DNA from: RHLJ01 sp040222455
Lineage (GTDB): Bacteria > Bacteroidota > Rhodothermia > Balneolales > Balneolaceae
Length of the DNA stretch: 64,000 nucleotides
Reading direction: 5' to 3'
Assembly (NCBI GenBank): GCA_040222455.1
Contig: JAVKDD010000011.1
Span: 558,001 to 622,000, forward strand
Shown here: positions 53,134 to 62,456 of the stretch, piece by piece
Numbering within the stretch: the stretch's first letter is position 1
Layout of the letters: every line of letters begins with the position of its first letter
Notes under the pieces: generated by a model
The model's input: only the letters and a program-made list of their open reading frames with translations
The model's database searches: none
Told to the model about the DNA's origin: nothing
Made by a program: the position numbers and the translations under genes

Positions 53134-53898
53134 TTACGGCTCATAAATTACGAAATCTTTTGTTCTATCACGCCAGATAACGAGTTGAAACTCATTATTA
53201 ATATATCTTACTAACGTACCATGTTCAAAAAATGTACCAAGATTTATATAAGTTCCAGTACTAAATGTTTCCGTTCTAGGAATATGATCATGACCACACA
53301 GAACTATGTCTACTTCATTTGAACTCAGAATGCTTTTTGCATGATTGTTGAGCGGTATCGGGTTTGTGTGATTTCGTTTTCGGGTAAGATTCGAAAATTT
53401 CTTCATTATCTGTAAGCCAATCTCAGGGGGAAACACTTTTTGATAATAATTGGTGAAAGAAGAATTCCTTAAAATATTATGAAAAGCGGGCCTAAAAAAA
53501 TCATTTCGTTCCCCAACCTGTCCATCTCCATGCATAATTAACACATTCGAATGGTCTATTTTTATGATTCTAAATTTAGTTTCAACATCAAAACCACGCT
53601 CTTTAAAATGGCCAAACGTCCAATTGTCATGATTTCCAGTGACATAAATCGCAGGAGAAATAGTTTGATTATATTTTTCAAAAGCATCGAGTACTGATTT
53701 ACCAATTTCAGGAATAAAATTTGAATCGGGATATTCCATCCAGTAATCAAACAAATCACCTAATACATAGAGTTGAGCTTTTCGATCTATTGCGTAGTTA
53801 ATTAACGCAATTAATCTAAGTTCAATTTCTACTTCTTTTTCTTTTGAAAATGCCCCTAAATGAACATCGGAAATAAAGAGGTGTTCCTTTTCAGACAT
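53134..53898 (-). CDS. UDP-2,3-diacylglucosamine hydrolase-like phosphoesterase
   Basis: A 254-residue calcineurin-like metallophosphoesterase of the LpxH group, which hydrolyses UDP-2,3-diacylglucosamine to lipid X and UMP in lipid A synthesis at the inner membrane. The five metal motifs are in order: SDVHLG at about 10, GDLFDYWMEYP at about 47, GNHDNW at about 87, HGDGQVGERNDFF at about 123, and CGHDHIPRTE at about 194. The DYWMEYP stretch is typical of LpxH-like proteins. It lies between the polyprenyl synthase gene (6 bases) and PBP1A gene (13 bases), consistent with envelope assembly. Confidence 0.88.
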   Translation of the reverse strand: MSEKEHLFISDVHLGAFSKEKEVEIELRLIALINYAIDRKAQLYVLGDLFDYWMEYPDSNFIPEIGKSVLDAFEKYNQTISPAIYVTGNHDNWTFGHFKERGFDVETKFRIIKIDHSNVLIMHGDGQVGERNDFFRPAFHNILRNSSFTNYYQKVFPPEIGLQIMKKFSNLTRKRNHTNPIPLNNHAKSILSSNEVDIVLCGHDHIPRTETFSTGTYINLGTFFEHGTLVRYINNEFQLVIWRDRTKDFVIYEP

Positions 53899-53903
53899 TC
53901 AAC

Positions 53904-54923
53904 TTATTTCTTTCGAGTAATGATAAAGTGGATTAAGTCAACAAAATCCTGAGTATGGGATGAATAGGGTACTTTTTCTAAACCAGAAATGGCTTCGTTA
54001 GCATAATCGTACATTACTTTCTTGGCGTACTCCATACCCCCTTTATCGTGAACGAAATCGACAATCGTATCTACATTTTTACTTGTTTTCTTTCTCTTTT
54101 TCATAAGCGCTCTAATATGCGCCGCCTCTTTTTTTGAAGCATGCTGCATAGCTTTGATGAGAGGCAAAGTTACTTTGCGCTCCTGAATATCATTTCTAGT
54201 AGGTTTTCCGATATCATACATTCCGTAATCGAATAAATCATCCCGAATTTGAAAGGCAATCCCCACACACATTCCGATATCTCTAAGTAGTTTGTGCATT
54301 TCCGGATCATCAGTTGCAGAAGTTGCACCACATTCGCAACAAGCAGAAATTAGGCTAGCCGTTTTTTCGGAGATAATTTGAAAATAACGTTCCTCCGACA
54401 TGTTAAAAAGACCTGCTGTTTTTAACTGTCTCAATTCTCCTTCACTCATTTTTTGAACAGCTTTTGATTGCACCTTTAGAAGTTGATGCTCATCATTTTC
54501 AAGCGCTATCAAAAGTCCTTTCGAAAGCAAATAATCACCAAGTAGTACACCTGCCTTATTCCGCCAGATTTTATTTATGCTCACAAATCCGCGGCGGGAA
54601 TGAGAATCATCCACAACATCATCATGAATCAGTGTTGCAGTATGTAATAGTTCTATCATTGTTGCAGCAATATGAGTGCGCTTTGAGACTCCGTTAAAAA
54701 GATTCGCGCTCATGAACACAAGCGTTGGTCGTAATTCTTTACCTTTTTGCTTTAATAAATAGGAGATAATCTGGTCTAATAGAAAAACATCCGACTTAAT
54801 CGTGTCCTTAAAAAATGATCTAAACTCATTTAAATATGGTGATACAGGTTCAGTAATCTCTTTCAGAGATTTTCTGGTTACTGATTCTGAATTAATTCTT
54901 TCTAGTTCTACACTATCAATCAT
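53904..54923 (-). CDS. Polyprenyl synthetase family protein
   Basis: A 339-residue trans-isoprenyl diphosphate synthase of the head-to-tail type, adding isopentenyl units to make the lipid tail of quinones. First Asp-rich motif DDVVDDSHSRRG (about 98-109) and second DDLFDYGMYDIGKPTRND (about 225). The first-motif flanking residues HTATLIHDD place it with long-chain octaprenyl- or hexaprenyl-type synthases, not farnesyl synthase. ATG at 54923 is preferred to the adjacent TTG. First gene of the minus-strand group with LpxH-like and PBP1A genes; the 103-base gap upstream is shared with divergent pfkA. Confidence 0.93.
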   Translation of the reverse strand: MIDSVELERINSESVTRKSLKEITEPVSPYLNEFRSFFKDTIKSDVFLLDQIISYLLKQKGKELRPTLVFMSANLFNGVSKRTHIAATMIELLHTATLIHDDVVDDSHSRRGFVSINKIWRNKAGVLLGDYLLSKGLLIALENDEHQLLKVQSKAVQKMSEGELRQLKTAGLFNMSEERYFQIISEKTASLISACCECGATSATDDPEMHKLLRDIGMCVGIAFQIRDDLFDYGMYDIGKPTRNDIQERKVTLPLIKAMQHASKKEAAHIRALMKKRKKTSKNVDTIVDFVHDKGGMEYAKKVMYDYANEAISGLEKVPYSSHTQDFVDLIHFIITRKK

Positions 54924-55029
54924 CAAAAAGTGTTCAAATTTTCTTAAACTTGGTTCTGCCTAAATTTAGTTAATATACTTAACAAATATTTAGCGCTTAT
55001 TCTCTCACTCAACTTATTTATTAATTCTT

Positions 55030-56019
55030 ATGATTGATCCAGTGTCTGAAATCAAGACCATTGCAGTATTAACTAGCGGAGGTGATTCTCCAGGAATGAA
55101 TGCGGCTGTACGAGCAGTAGTTCGTTCTGCTTCAGCGTTCAACATTGAAGTTTATGCTGTTTATCATGGCTACCAAGGTCTTATTGAAGGTGAATTTGAA
55201 AAAGTAAACTCTAATTTTGTATCAAACATTATTCAAAGAGGAGGCACGATATTAAAGTCTGCCCGATCTATGGAATTTAGAACAGAAGAGGGGCGAGCTA
55301 AAGCTGCCAAACAACTTAAAGAGCGGAATATTGATGCACTTGTTGTAATTGGTGGAGATGGAACATTTACGGGCGCAAACATCTTAAGTCAAGAACACGG
55401 AATTAATGTTGTAGGAATCCCAGGTACTATCGATAATGATATTATTGGAACCGATGAAACAATTGGATATGATACCGCTTTAAATACAGCTCTTGATGCT
55501 ATCGATAAAATCAGAGATACTGCAGATGCACATGAGCGAATGTTTTTGGTTGAGGTAATGGGCCGAGATACTGGTTTTATTGCCTTAGAAACTGCGATTG
55601 CTGCAGGAGCAGAATTAGCACTTCTACCAGAAGAACTTACCGATATTAAAGAGATAAAATCGCAACTTAAAAATATGCTTAAAGAACAAAAAAGAAGCAG
55701 TTTAATTGTAGTTGCAGAGGGTGACGAAACTGGAGGCGCACTTAAACTTGCAGAAAGAATTAAAGACGACTTCCAGCAATATGATATGAAGGTATGTATT
55801 CTAGGTCATATTCAACGAGGTGGAACACCATCTGCTCACGACAGAGTACTTGCAAGCAGACTTGGGGCAGCAGCAGTTAAAGTATTACTAGAAGGACATA
55901 GTGAGATCATGGTAGGAATTGTAAATAATGCACTAAAGATTACACCAATGAGAGTTGCAGTATCTAAGAAAAAGAACTTGGATTATGCCCTAATTGAATT
56001 AGCAAAATTACTACGATAA
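55030..56019 (+). CDS. pfkA: ATP-dependent 6-phosphofructokinase
   Basis: This enzyme phosphorylates fructose 6-phosphate to fructose 1,6-bisphosphate, the committed step of glycolysis, in the cytoplasm. The 329-residue protein has TSGGDSPGMNAAVRAVVR near the N-terminus, IGGDGTFTGA, PGTIDNDIIGTDETIGYDTA and EVMGRDTGFIA, and the C-terminal GHIQRGGTPSAHDRVLASR. GGDG and PGTIDND (instead of GGDD and PKTIDND) point to ATP as phosphate donor, not pyrophosphate. Start ATG. It is first of a three-gene run with pgi and a deoxynucleoside kinase gene, 12 bases ahead of pgi. Confidence 0.97.
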   Translation: MIDPVSEIKTIAVLTSGGDSPGMNAAVRAVVRSASAFNIEVYAVYHGYQGLIEGEFEKVNSNFVSNIIQRGGTILKSARSMEFRTEEGRAKAAKQLKERNIDALVVIGGDGTFTGANILSQEHGINVVGIPGTIDNDIIGTDETIGYDTALNTALDAIDKIRDTADAHERMFLVEVMGRDTGFIALETAIAAGAELALLPEELTDIKEIKSQLKNMLKEQKRSSLIVVAEGDETGGALKLAERIKDDFQQYDMKVCILGHIQRGGTPSAHDRVLASRLGAAAVKVLLEGHSEIMVGIVNNALKITPMRVAVSKKKNLDYALIELAKLLR

Positions 56020-56031
56020 AAGAGTTAATAA

Positions 56032-57324
56032 ATGATTAATTGTGATATAAGAATAGCCCGTTCATTTCTTAATGACGAGGTTTACATCAAATCGAGAACA
56101 AGAGCCGATATAGGTTTGCGCGAACTTCAAACCAAAACGGGGCCTGGCTCAGAGTGGCTAGGTTGGAGAGATATTCTTGCTAAACCAAATGACGCTGAGC
56201 TTGAAGAAATTGTACAGCTGGCACAGGGAATCCGTGATAAAGCAGACATATTTATCGTTTGTGGAATAGGAGGATCATATTTGGGTGCTAAGGCTGTAAT
56301 AGACGCACTAAGTCCTCATTTTAAAAAGAATGGTCCTGAAATTATTTACGCAGGTCATCATATGGGGGGGAAGTATTTAAGTGAATTACTTGAGTACTTA
56401 AAAGCTCCTAAAAAAGATGGTACTGCAAAAAGTATCTATTTAAATGTGATATCGAAATCTGGTTCAACATTGGAACCAGCACTTTCATTTAGAGCGATTC
56501 GGGAAGTGATGGAAGAATTGTATAAAGAGAATGCGATCAATCGAATTATTTGTACTACGAGTAAAGAAGGTGGAATTCTTAACCCACAAATTGAAGCAAA
56601 AGGCTATAAAAAGTTTATCATTCCAAATGATGTAGGTGGGCGATTTTCTGTACTTACCCCTGTTGGCTTACTTCCAATTGCAGTTGCAGGAATTGATATC
56701 AAAACACTTTTTTACGGTGCAGTATCAGCATATCAGAAATATGAAAACGATGCAGAAGATATTTTGGAATACGCTGCTCTAAGAAATGCATTACACGAAC
56801 AAGGAAAAACAATTGACGTATTTGCTTGTTTCGAGCCTGAATTGGCTTCATTTGGTGGTTGGATTCAACAACTTCTTGGAGAAAGCGAAGGTAAAGAGGG
56901 GAAAGGAATATTTCCTGCTGTGGCATCTTATTCCACAGATTTACATAGCTTAGGACAATTTATTCAGCAAGGTCAAAGAAGTGTAATGGAGACTTTTATT
57001 ATTGTTGAGAAGGCTTATTCGAAACTTAAGGTAACAGAGATTAAGGGTGATGATGATAAATTGAATTATTTAGCAGGGAAGACATTTCATGAAATAAATA
57101 CAAATGCCAGACTTGGAACTACCGAAGCCCATCAGGAAGGAGATGTACCTATTGTAAATATTACAATTAAGGTTTTAAACGAAGAAAATATAGGAGCATT
57201 AATTTACTTCTTTGAATTATTAACGGGAGTTTTTGTATATAGCCTTGGTGTAAATCCATTTAATCAGCCTGGGGTGGAAGAATATAAAAAGGCAATGTAC
57301 CGTCTACTAGGAAAAGAAGGATAA
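56032..57324 (+). CDS. pgi: Glucose-6-phosphate isomerase
   Basis: A 430-residue isomerase interconverting glucose 6-phosphate and fructose 6-phosphate, of the short bacterial type (about 430-450 residues, compared with 550 in E. coli). Features are FIVCGIGGSYLGAKAVIDAL (about 73-92, phosphate loop), VISKSGSTLEPALSFR, NDVGGRFSVLTPVGLLP, LGESEGKEGKGIFP and the C-terminal LGVNPFNQPGVEEYKKAMY with catalytic Lys. Start ATG. Its substrate pairs it with pfkA just upstream (12 bases). The following deoxynucleoside kinase gene begins 8 bases later. Confidence 0.97.
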   Translation: MINCDIRIARSFLNDEVYIKSRTRADIGLRELQTKTGPGSEWLGWRDILAKPNDAELEEIVQLAQGIRDKADIFIVCGIGGSYLGAKAVIDALSPHFKKNGPEIIYAGHHMGGKYLSELLEYLKAPKKDGTAKSIYLNVISKSGSTLEPALSFRAIREVMEELYKENAINRIICTTSKEGGILNPQIEAKGYKKFIIPNDVGGRFSVLTPVGLLPIAVAGIDIKTLFYGAVSAYQKYENDAEDILEYAALRNALHEQGKTIDVFACFEPELASFGGWIQQLLGESEGKEGKGIFPAVASYSTDLHSLGQFIQQGQRSVMETFIIVEKAYSKLKVTEIKGDDDKLNYLAGKTFHEINTNARLGTTEAHQEGDVPIVNITIKVLNEENIGALIYFFELLTGVFVYSLGVNPFNQPGVEEYKKAMYRLLGKEG

Positions 57325-57332
57325 CTATTACT

Positions 57333-57977
57333 GTGGAAGAAAAGGAAGAAAAGAAAAATTCAAAATATATAGCCGTAGCTGGTAATATTGGTGCAGGAAA
57401 ATCATCTTTAACAGGATTGCTCTCAAAGCATTTTAATTGGGAAGCCTTTTACGAATCTGTTGAGGACAACCCTTATTTAGCCGATTTTTACGAAGACATG
57501 CTTCGCTGGAGTTTCAATCTACAGATTTACTTTCTTTCAAGTAGATTTAGGCATCAAAAAGAAATGCTTGAGCAGGACATTAGTTTGATTCAGGATCGTA
57601 CTATATATGAAGATGTAGAGATTTTTGCTAAGAATCTCCACGAAATGAATTTAATGAGCGACAGAGATTTCGCAAATTATGAGGCTCTGTTTCATGAGAT
57701 GAGTCATTATTTACGCCCTCCAGATCTTCTCATTTATCTTCGTGCGCAAGTTCCTACTCTGGTAAAGCAAATTCAGCTAAGGGGTAGAGACTACGAAAAC
57801 ACTATTCGTATTGATTATTTAGAACGACTTAACAGATTATATGAGGATTGGATCGACCGATATCCTTATGAAAAGTTAATAATTGATACCGATGACCTTG
57901 ATTTTGTGAACGATCCTGAAGATTTAGGTAAAGTAATCGCATTAATTGAACAAAGACTATACGGATTGTTTAATTGA
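57333..57977 (+). CDS. Deoxynucleoside kinase
   Basis: A 214-residue salvage kinase of the dGK/dAK family, phosphorylating deoxyribonucleosides to monophosphates. P-loop GNIGAGKSSL is at about 17-26; EAFYESVEDNPYLADFYED contains the substrate-binding Glu; the DRTIYEDVEIFAKNLHEM segment matches the ERS-type catalytic motif (here DRT); and LRGRDYE is the lid. The start is GTG, 8 bases after the pgi stop, with a Glu/Lys-rich N-terminal tail (EEKEEKKNSK). Substrate preference (dG or dA) cannot be fixed by reading. Last gene of this run; a promoter for the next operon lies just after it. Confidence 0.92.
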   Translation: MEEKEEKKNSKYIAVAGNIGAGKSSLTGLLSKHFNWEAFYESVEDNPYLADFYEDMLRWSFNLQIYFLSSRFRHQKEMLEQDISLIQDRTIYEDVEIFAKNLHEMNLMSDRDFANYEALFHEMSHYLRPPDLLIYLRAQVPTLVKQIQLRGRDYENTIRIDYLERLNRLYEDWIDRYPYEKLIIDTDDLDFVNDPEDLGKVIALIEQRLYGLFN

Positions 57978-58008
57978 TTGTACTACAAGAGTAATATCCT
58001 TATCTTTG
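57978..58008 (+). promoter_or_regulatory. Candidate Bacteroidota-type promoter of the yceD-fab operon
   Basis: A TTG (57978-57980), a 20-base spacer and TATCTTTG (58001-58008) fit the Bacteroidota consensus TTTG-N17-23-TAnnTTTG, with the -7 element exact. It would start transcription about 15-20 bases upstream of the yceD start and so drive yceD-rpmF-plsX-fab. Confidence 0.6.
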
Positions 58009-58030
58009 CTAGCTGTTAAGGAGACTAGCT

Positions 58031-58537
58031 ATGTTTAAGTTTAAGATCTTTGAAATACCTGAAGGAAAAAGTGAGCGAACGCTCCAGTTAAAAACTGGTG
58101 ATTTGGATTTAGGAGAGGTCTCGTTGAAAAACGGAACTTTAGATATCGAATTCAATCGCACACTTCACTTTATTCAAACAAAATTAACATTCAACGTTAC
58201 TGTTGAGTTAATTTGTGACCGTTCTTTAGACGCCTTTGATTTTGAAGTACATCAAAATTATGAGATACTTTTTAAGGAAGAAAAAATTGAAGAATCGGCA
58301 GACGAAAACGGTGCAATCAGGAATATGGATTATGGATCTCAACAAATAAATATAGAACAAGATGTCTTAGACACAATTCTTGTAAGTCTTCCGGCAAAGA
58401 AATTACATCCCCGTTTTTTGGATGATGATGGTAATCCTATTGAATTCCTAAATCAACAATTTGGTGATTTAGACACAAATCAAGATGGAGATAATATCGA
58501 TCCAAGATGGGCAGCATTGAAAGATTTAAAGAAATAA
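58031..58537 (+). CDS. YceD family (DUF177) protein
   Basis: A 168-residue cytoplasmic protein of the DUF177/YceD family, always found upstream of rpmF; it is linked to rRNA accumulation, but its biochemistry is not settled. The middle CDRSLDAFDFEVHQNYEILF (about 61-80) matches the conserved 'C-R-L' motif region of the family, and the acidic C-terminal tail DLDTNQDGDNIDPRWAALKDLKK ends with the family's PRWAALK signature. Start ATG. It begins the fatty acid operon, 16 bases before rpmF. Confidence 0.93.
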   Translation: MFKFKIFEIPEGKSERTLQLKTGDLDLGEVSLKNGTLDIEFNRTLHFIQTKLTFNVTVELICDRSLDAFDFEVHQNYEILFKEEKIEESADENGAIRNMDYGSQQINIEQDVLDTILVSLPAKKLHPRFLDDDGNPIEFLNQQFGDLDTNQDGDNIDPRWAALKDLKK

Positions 58538-58552
58538 AACTAAAGTAGATTA

Positions 58553-58732
58553 ATGGCACATCCTAAACGAAAAACTTCGAAAGCTCGCAGAGACCAAAGA
58601 AGAGCACATCACGCAATTTCTGATGTTACGCTTGCTAAATGTTCAAACTGTGGTTCTTTTCATAAGTACCACCATGCTTGCCCAGAATGTGGGTATTACA
58701 GAGGAAGACAGGTAGTTAACATCTCTAACTAA
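58553..58732 (+). CDS. rpmF: 50S ribosomal protein L32
   Basis: A 59-residue ribosomal protein, reading from ATG at 58553 to TAA at 58730-58732. It begins MAHPKRKTSKARRDQRRAHH, the standard L32 N-terminus. A zinc-ribbon follows with Cys30, Cys33, Cys43 and Cys46 (CSNCG and CPECG), so this is the zinc-binding C+ paralogue. The end GYYRGRQVV is typical of L32. The yceD-rpmF-plsX order is classical across bacteria. Confidence 0.98.
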   Translation: MAHPKRKTSKARRDQRRAHHAISDVTLAKCSNCGSFHKYHHACPECGYYRGRQVVNISN

Positions 58733-58741
58733 TCCTGACTT

Positions 58742-59725
58742 ATGATAGTTGCAGTTGATGCGGCCGGTGGCGACTTTTTCCCTAAGAATCCTGTTGAGGG
58801 TGCCTTATCAGCATTAGCTGATGATGAATCCCTCAAAATTATTCTAGTTGGTCCAGAAGATTCTATAAGAAACGAATTAGCTAAACATCAATTCGATTCT
58901 TCAAGAGTTATAATTCAGGACGCGCCTGAAATAATTGGCATGGAAGAATCTCCTGCGTCTGCTGTAAGAAATAAGCGAAATTCGTCGATTGTAATTGGTT
59001 TAAGCCTACACAAAGCAGGGAAATGTGATGCTTTTGTAAGTGCTGGGAATACTGGTGCTTTATTAGCAGCTTCAACTTTTATACTTGGAAAACTGGAAGG
59101 TGTTTCTCGTCCCACGATAGCTTCATATTACCCAACTTTAAAAGGGTTCCGTCTATTGGTTGATGCAGGTGCTAATCTTGAGATCAGACCTGAAATGGCG
59201 TTTCAATTTTCTAAAATGGGGCAAATTTATTGTGAACAGATTCTAGGAATAGAACACCCAAAAGTTGGTTTGCTTAATGTTGGCGAAGAAGACGAAAAGG
59301 GAACCGACGAACTTAAAGAGATACACAATCATCTTAAGACATTAGATGGTTTTATAGGCAACGTGGAAGGAAGAGATATTTTTTCTGGGAAAGCAGATGT
59401 CTATATAACCGATGGTTTGGTGGGTAATATAGTTCTTAAACTGGGTGAATCGATCCCATCTACAATAATGATGTTAGTAAAAGCTGCAGTTGAGGAACTA
59501 GATATGGAAGTTGAACATATACTCGCCGCACAAAAGATTCTAAAGACAGCCATGGCTCCATTTAATTATGAAACTGTTGGTGGAATCCCTTTCCTTGGAG
59601 TAAATGGTGTTAGTATTGTAGGGCATGGTGGGAGTACTCCTCTTGCTGTCAAAAATATGATTAAAGGAGCCATAAGTTGTGTACAGAACGACATCAATGG
59701 CAAAATTGTCGCATCTCTAAATTGA
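58742..59725 (+). CDS. plsX: Phosphate acyltransferase PlsX
   Basis: A 327-residue enzyme that converts acyl-ACP to acyl-phosphate, the acyl donor for phospholipid synthesis at the membrane. Typical segments are VDAAGGDFFPKNPVEGAL at the N-terminus (family: 'DAMGGD..P', here with Ala for Met), SAGNTGALLAAS (about 100-111), LVDAGANLEIRPE, LLNVGEEDEKGT, and near the end GHGGSTPLAVKNMI. Start ATG, 9 bases after rpmF. It links fatty acid and phospholipid synthesis within the operon, followed 13 bases later by fabH. Confidence 0.97.
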   Translation: MIVAVDAAGGDFFPKNPVEGALSALADDESLKIILVGPEDSIRNELAKHQFDSSRVIIQDAPEIIGMEESPASAVRNKRNSSIVIGLSLHKAGKCDAFVSAGNTGALLAASTFILGKLEGVSRPTIASYYPTLKGFRLLVDAGANLEIRPEMAFQFSKMGQIYCEQILGIEHPKVGLLNVGEEDEKGTDELKEIHNHLKTLDGFIGNVEGRDIFSGKADVYITDGLVGNIVLKLGESIPSTIMMLVKAAVEELDMEVEHILAAQKILKTAMAPFNYETVGGIPFLGVNGVSIVGHGGSTPLAVKNMIKGAISCVQNDINGKIVASLN

Positions 59726-59738
59726 CTTAGATTAACTT

Positions 59739-60728
59739 ATGGAAGTACAAAAAGCTAAGATTTCTTCAGTAGGACATTTCCTTCCAGAAGATCGGTTAAC
59801 AAATTTTGATCTTGAAAAACTGGTAGATACTAACGATGAATGGATAAGAACTAGAACTGGGATTTCAGAAAGAAGAATTTTAAAAGATCCAGATAAAGCC
59901 ACTTCATTTATGGCGGTAAATGCTGCTAACGAAGCACTTGAACGTGCAGGTGTTTCAGCCGAAGAAATCGATCTAATAATTGTAGCAACTGTAACTCCAG
60001 ATTATCTTTTCCCAGCTACAGCTTGTCTTGTTCAGGAAAAAATTGGTGCTACAAAAGCTTTTGCATTCGATATTTCAGCTGCTTGTTCAGGTTTTCTTTA
60101 TGCACTTTCTACGGGTGTATCTTATATACAAGGAAGGATGGCAAAAAAGGTACTCGTGATTGGTGCGGATAAAATGTCATCCATTTTAGATTACTCCGAT
60201 CGTTCAACTTGTATTTTATTTGGTGATGGAGCTGGAGCTGTTCTATTAGAAGCCTCGGAAGATGAAACGGGTATCATTGATAATATACATTACACCGAGG
60301 GTGACATTAATTGTGCTCTTTATCAACCAGCTGGAGGAAGTTTACGGCCTGCAACTCACGAAACAGTGGATGCAAAAATGCACTCCATTCGACAGGATGG
60401 GCGAGCAGTTTTTAAAAAAGCTACCATGGGAATGGCTGATGTTTCTCTCGAAATTATGGAGAAAAATGGACTTACTGCTGAAGATGTTGCGTGGTTAGTT
60501 CCTCATCAAGCCAATCTCAGAATTATAGATGCAACGGCAAAAAGAATGGGTATTTCTTCAGATAAAGTGATGATCAATATTGGGAGATATGGAAATACTA
60601 CCGCAGCTACTATTCCATTGTGTTTATACGATTGGAAAGAAAAATTGAACAAAGGTGATAATTTAGTGCTTGCTGCTTTTGGTGGTGGATTTACCTGGGG
60701 CGCTGTCTATGTAAAATGGAGTATTTAA
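59739..60728 (+). CDS. fabH: 3-oxoacyl-ACP synthase III
   Basis: A 329-residue thiolase-fold enzyme that starts fatty acid chains by condensing an acyl-CoA with malonyl-ACP. The triad is visible: Cys116 in ISAACSGFLYAL, His in VPHQANLRI (about 249) and Asn in NIGRYGNTTAATIP (about 279). The N-terminal DEWIRTRTGISERRI is a family signature. Start ATG. It is followed by fabD after 1 base. Acyl-CoA preference (straight or branched) is not readable, although branched-chain starters are common in this phylum. Confidence 0.97.
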   Translation: MEVQKAKISSVGHFLPEDRLTNFDLEKLVDTNDEWIRTRTGISERRILKDPDKATSFMAVNAANEALERAGVSAEEIDLIIVATVTPDYLFPATACLVQEKIGATKAFAFDISAACSGFLYALSTGVSYIQGRMAKKVLVIGADKMSSILDYSDRSTCILFGDGAGAVLLEASEDETGIIDNIHYTEGDINCALYQPAGGSLRPATHETVDAKMHSIRQDGRAVFKKATMGMADVSLEIMEKNGLTAEDVAWLVPHQANLRIIDATAKRMGISSDKVMINIGRYGNTTAATIPLCLYDWKEKLNKGDNLVLAAFGGGFTWGAVYVKWSI

Positions 60729-60729
60729 T

Positions 60730-61617
60730 ATGAGTACAGCTGTTTTATTTCCCGGGCAAGGTGCACAGTTTATAGGAATGGGAAAAGATCATTTTGAATC
60801 TAATCCAACATTTGCTGACTATTTAGACCAAGCTAATAAGATTTTAGGTTTCGACCTTAAATCTATAATGTTTGAAGGACCAGAAGAAAAACTTAAGCAA
60901 ACGGAGTTCACTCAACCTGCTATTTTTCTCCATTCAGTTGCTCTATTCAAAACCCTTGAATTAAAACCAGACATGGTAGCGGGGCACAGTTTGGGAGAAT
61001 TCTCTGCCTTAATAGCTTGTGATGCAGTAAGCTTTGAAGATGCGCTTTTAATAGTTCGTAGAAGAGGAGAATTAATGCAACAGGCAGGTACCGAAAATCC
61101 AGGTACAATGGCTGCTATAATTGGAATGGAAGACGAAGCTGTAGAAGAGATATGCAAACAAGCTTCCAATTTAATAGGCAAAGAAGTGGTCGCTGCAAAT
61201 TATAATTGTCCGGGGCAGCTTGTGATATCAGGTTACGTTGAAGCTGTTGAAAAAGCAGTGGAATTAGCAAAAAAGAAAGGTGCAAGAATGGCCATGTTAT
61301 TGCCCGTAAGTGGTGCCTTTCATTCATTATTAATGAAACCTGCATTAGATGGACTTCGTGAGCAACTCGAGAATTTAGAAATAACAACCCCTTCATGTCC
61401 AATTTATAGCAATTATACTGCTATGCCTACATCCAACCCAGAAGAAATAAGATCTAATTTACTAAATCAATTATTAAATCCTGTTCGTTGGACCCAAACC
61501 ATTCACAATATGATGTCTGATGGAGCGAACTCATTTGTTGAAGTTGGCCCAGGCAAAGTTTTACAAGGATTGGTAAAAAGGACGAATAGAAAAGCAGAAA
61601 CTTCAGGACATCAATAA
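60730..61617 (+). CDS. fabD: Malonyl-CoA:ACP transacylase
   Basis: A 295-residue acyltransferase that loads malonyl groups onto ACP. N-terminal FPGQGAQFIGMGKD (8-21) and TQPAIFLHSV; nucleophile Ser87 in GHSLGEFSAL; conserved Arg in RRRGELMQ; catalytic His in SGAFHSLLMKPA (about 197). The C-terminus has FVEVGPGKVLQGLVKR. Start ATG; the stop lies 7 bases before fabG. Part of the plsX-fabHDG-acpP-fabF operon. Confidence 0.97.
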   Translation: MSTAVLFPGQGAQFIGMGKDHFESNPTFADYLDQANKILGFDLKSIMFEGPEEKLKQTEFTQPAIFLHSVALFKTLELKPDMVAGHSLGEFSALIACDAVSFEDALLIVRRRGELMQQAGTENPGTMAAIIGMEDEAVEEICKQASNLIGKEVVAANYNCPGQLVISGYVEAVEKAVELAKKKGARMAMLLPVSGAFHSLLMKPALDGLREQLENLEITTPSCPIYSNYTAMPTSNPEEIRSNLLNQLLNPVRWTQTIHNMMSDGANSFVEVGPGKVLQGLVKRTNRKAETSGHQ

Positions 61618-61624
61618 AAGAATT

Positions 61625-62374
61625 ATGGGATTATCACTCGAAGGAAAAACGTGTTTAGTAACAGGTGGAAGCCGTGGAATTGGAAAAGCAATTGCGTTAA
61701 AATTAGCATCATTTGGTGCTGATGTTGCCATTACTTACGCACGATCAGCTGATGCAGCGAATTCAGTAAAAGCAGAAATTGAAGCAATGGGTAGAAGATC
61801 GAAAGCTATTCAAGCAGACGCAGTTGATTTCGCAGAAGCGGAAAAAGTAATCAATGAAATTGTTACAGATTGGGACAAATTAGACGTACTTGTAAACAAT
61901 GCAGGTATTACAAAAGACAATCTGATATTAAGGATGAGTGAAGAACAGTGGGACGATGTAATAACCACAAATCTTAAAAGTATTTTTAACTATTCGAAAG
62001 TTGTTGCTCGCCCTATGATGAAGAATAGAGGCGGCTCTATTATAAATATAAGTTCTGTTGTGGGTATATCTGGTAATGCGGGCCAAAGTAACTACTCGGC
62101 TTCAAAGGCTGGAATAATTGGCTTTACTAAGTCTTATGCTAAAGAACTCGCATCAAGAAATATAAGAGCAAACGTAATAGCACCAGGTTACATAACAACC
62201 GATATGACAGATGCTTTAGATGAAAAAGTGCTTGAAGGTATTAAACAAGCAACTCCACTAGGTCGGGCTGGCAATGCAGAAGAAATCGCTGATGCAGTCG
62301 TCTTTCTTGCATCCGATATGAGTACTTATATCACCGGAGAAACAATTCGGGTTGATGGCGGAATGGCTATGTAG
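61625..62374 (+). CDS. fabG: 3-oxoacyl-ACP reductase
   Basis: A 249-residue short-chain dehydrogenase that reduces 3-oxoacyl-ACP to 3-hydroxyacyl-ACP with NADPH. The cofactor motif TGGSRGIGKAIA is at about 14-25, the NNAGITKDN motif near 90, and the catalytic Ser in NISSVVG with Tyr and Lys in NYSASKAG (about 154-161). The C-terminal YITGETIRVDGGMAM is characteristic of FabG. Start ATG. It lies in the fab operon and is followed by an 82-base gap before acpP, which could hold a secondary promoter. Confidence 0.97.
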   Translation: MGLSLEGKTCLVTGGSRGIGKAIALKLASFGADVAITYARSADAANSVKAEIEAMGRRSKAIQADAVDFAEAEKVINEIVTDWDKLDVLVNNAGITKDNLILRMSEEQWDDVITTNLKSIFNYSKVVARPMMKNRGGSIINISSVVGISGNAGQSNYSASKAGIIGFTKSYAKELASRNIRANVIAPGYITTDMTDALDEKVLEGIKQATPLGRAGNAEEIADAVVFLASDMSTYITGETIRVDGGMAM

Positions 62375-62456
62375 CTGTTGCGGATAGAGAAATGAATTTT
62401 TATGTTAAACGAGTTTTATTTTAATCTAACTACCAATAAATATTATAGGACAAATT

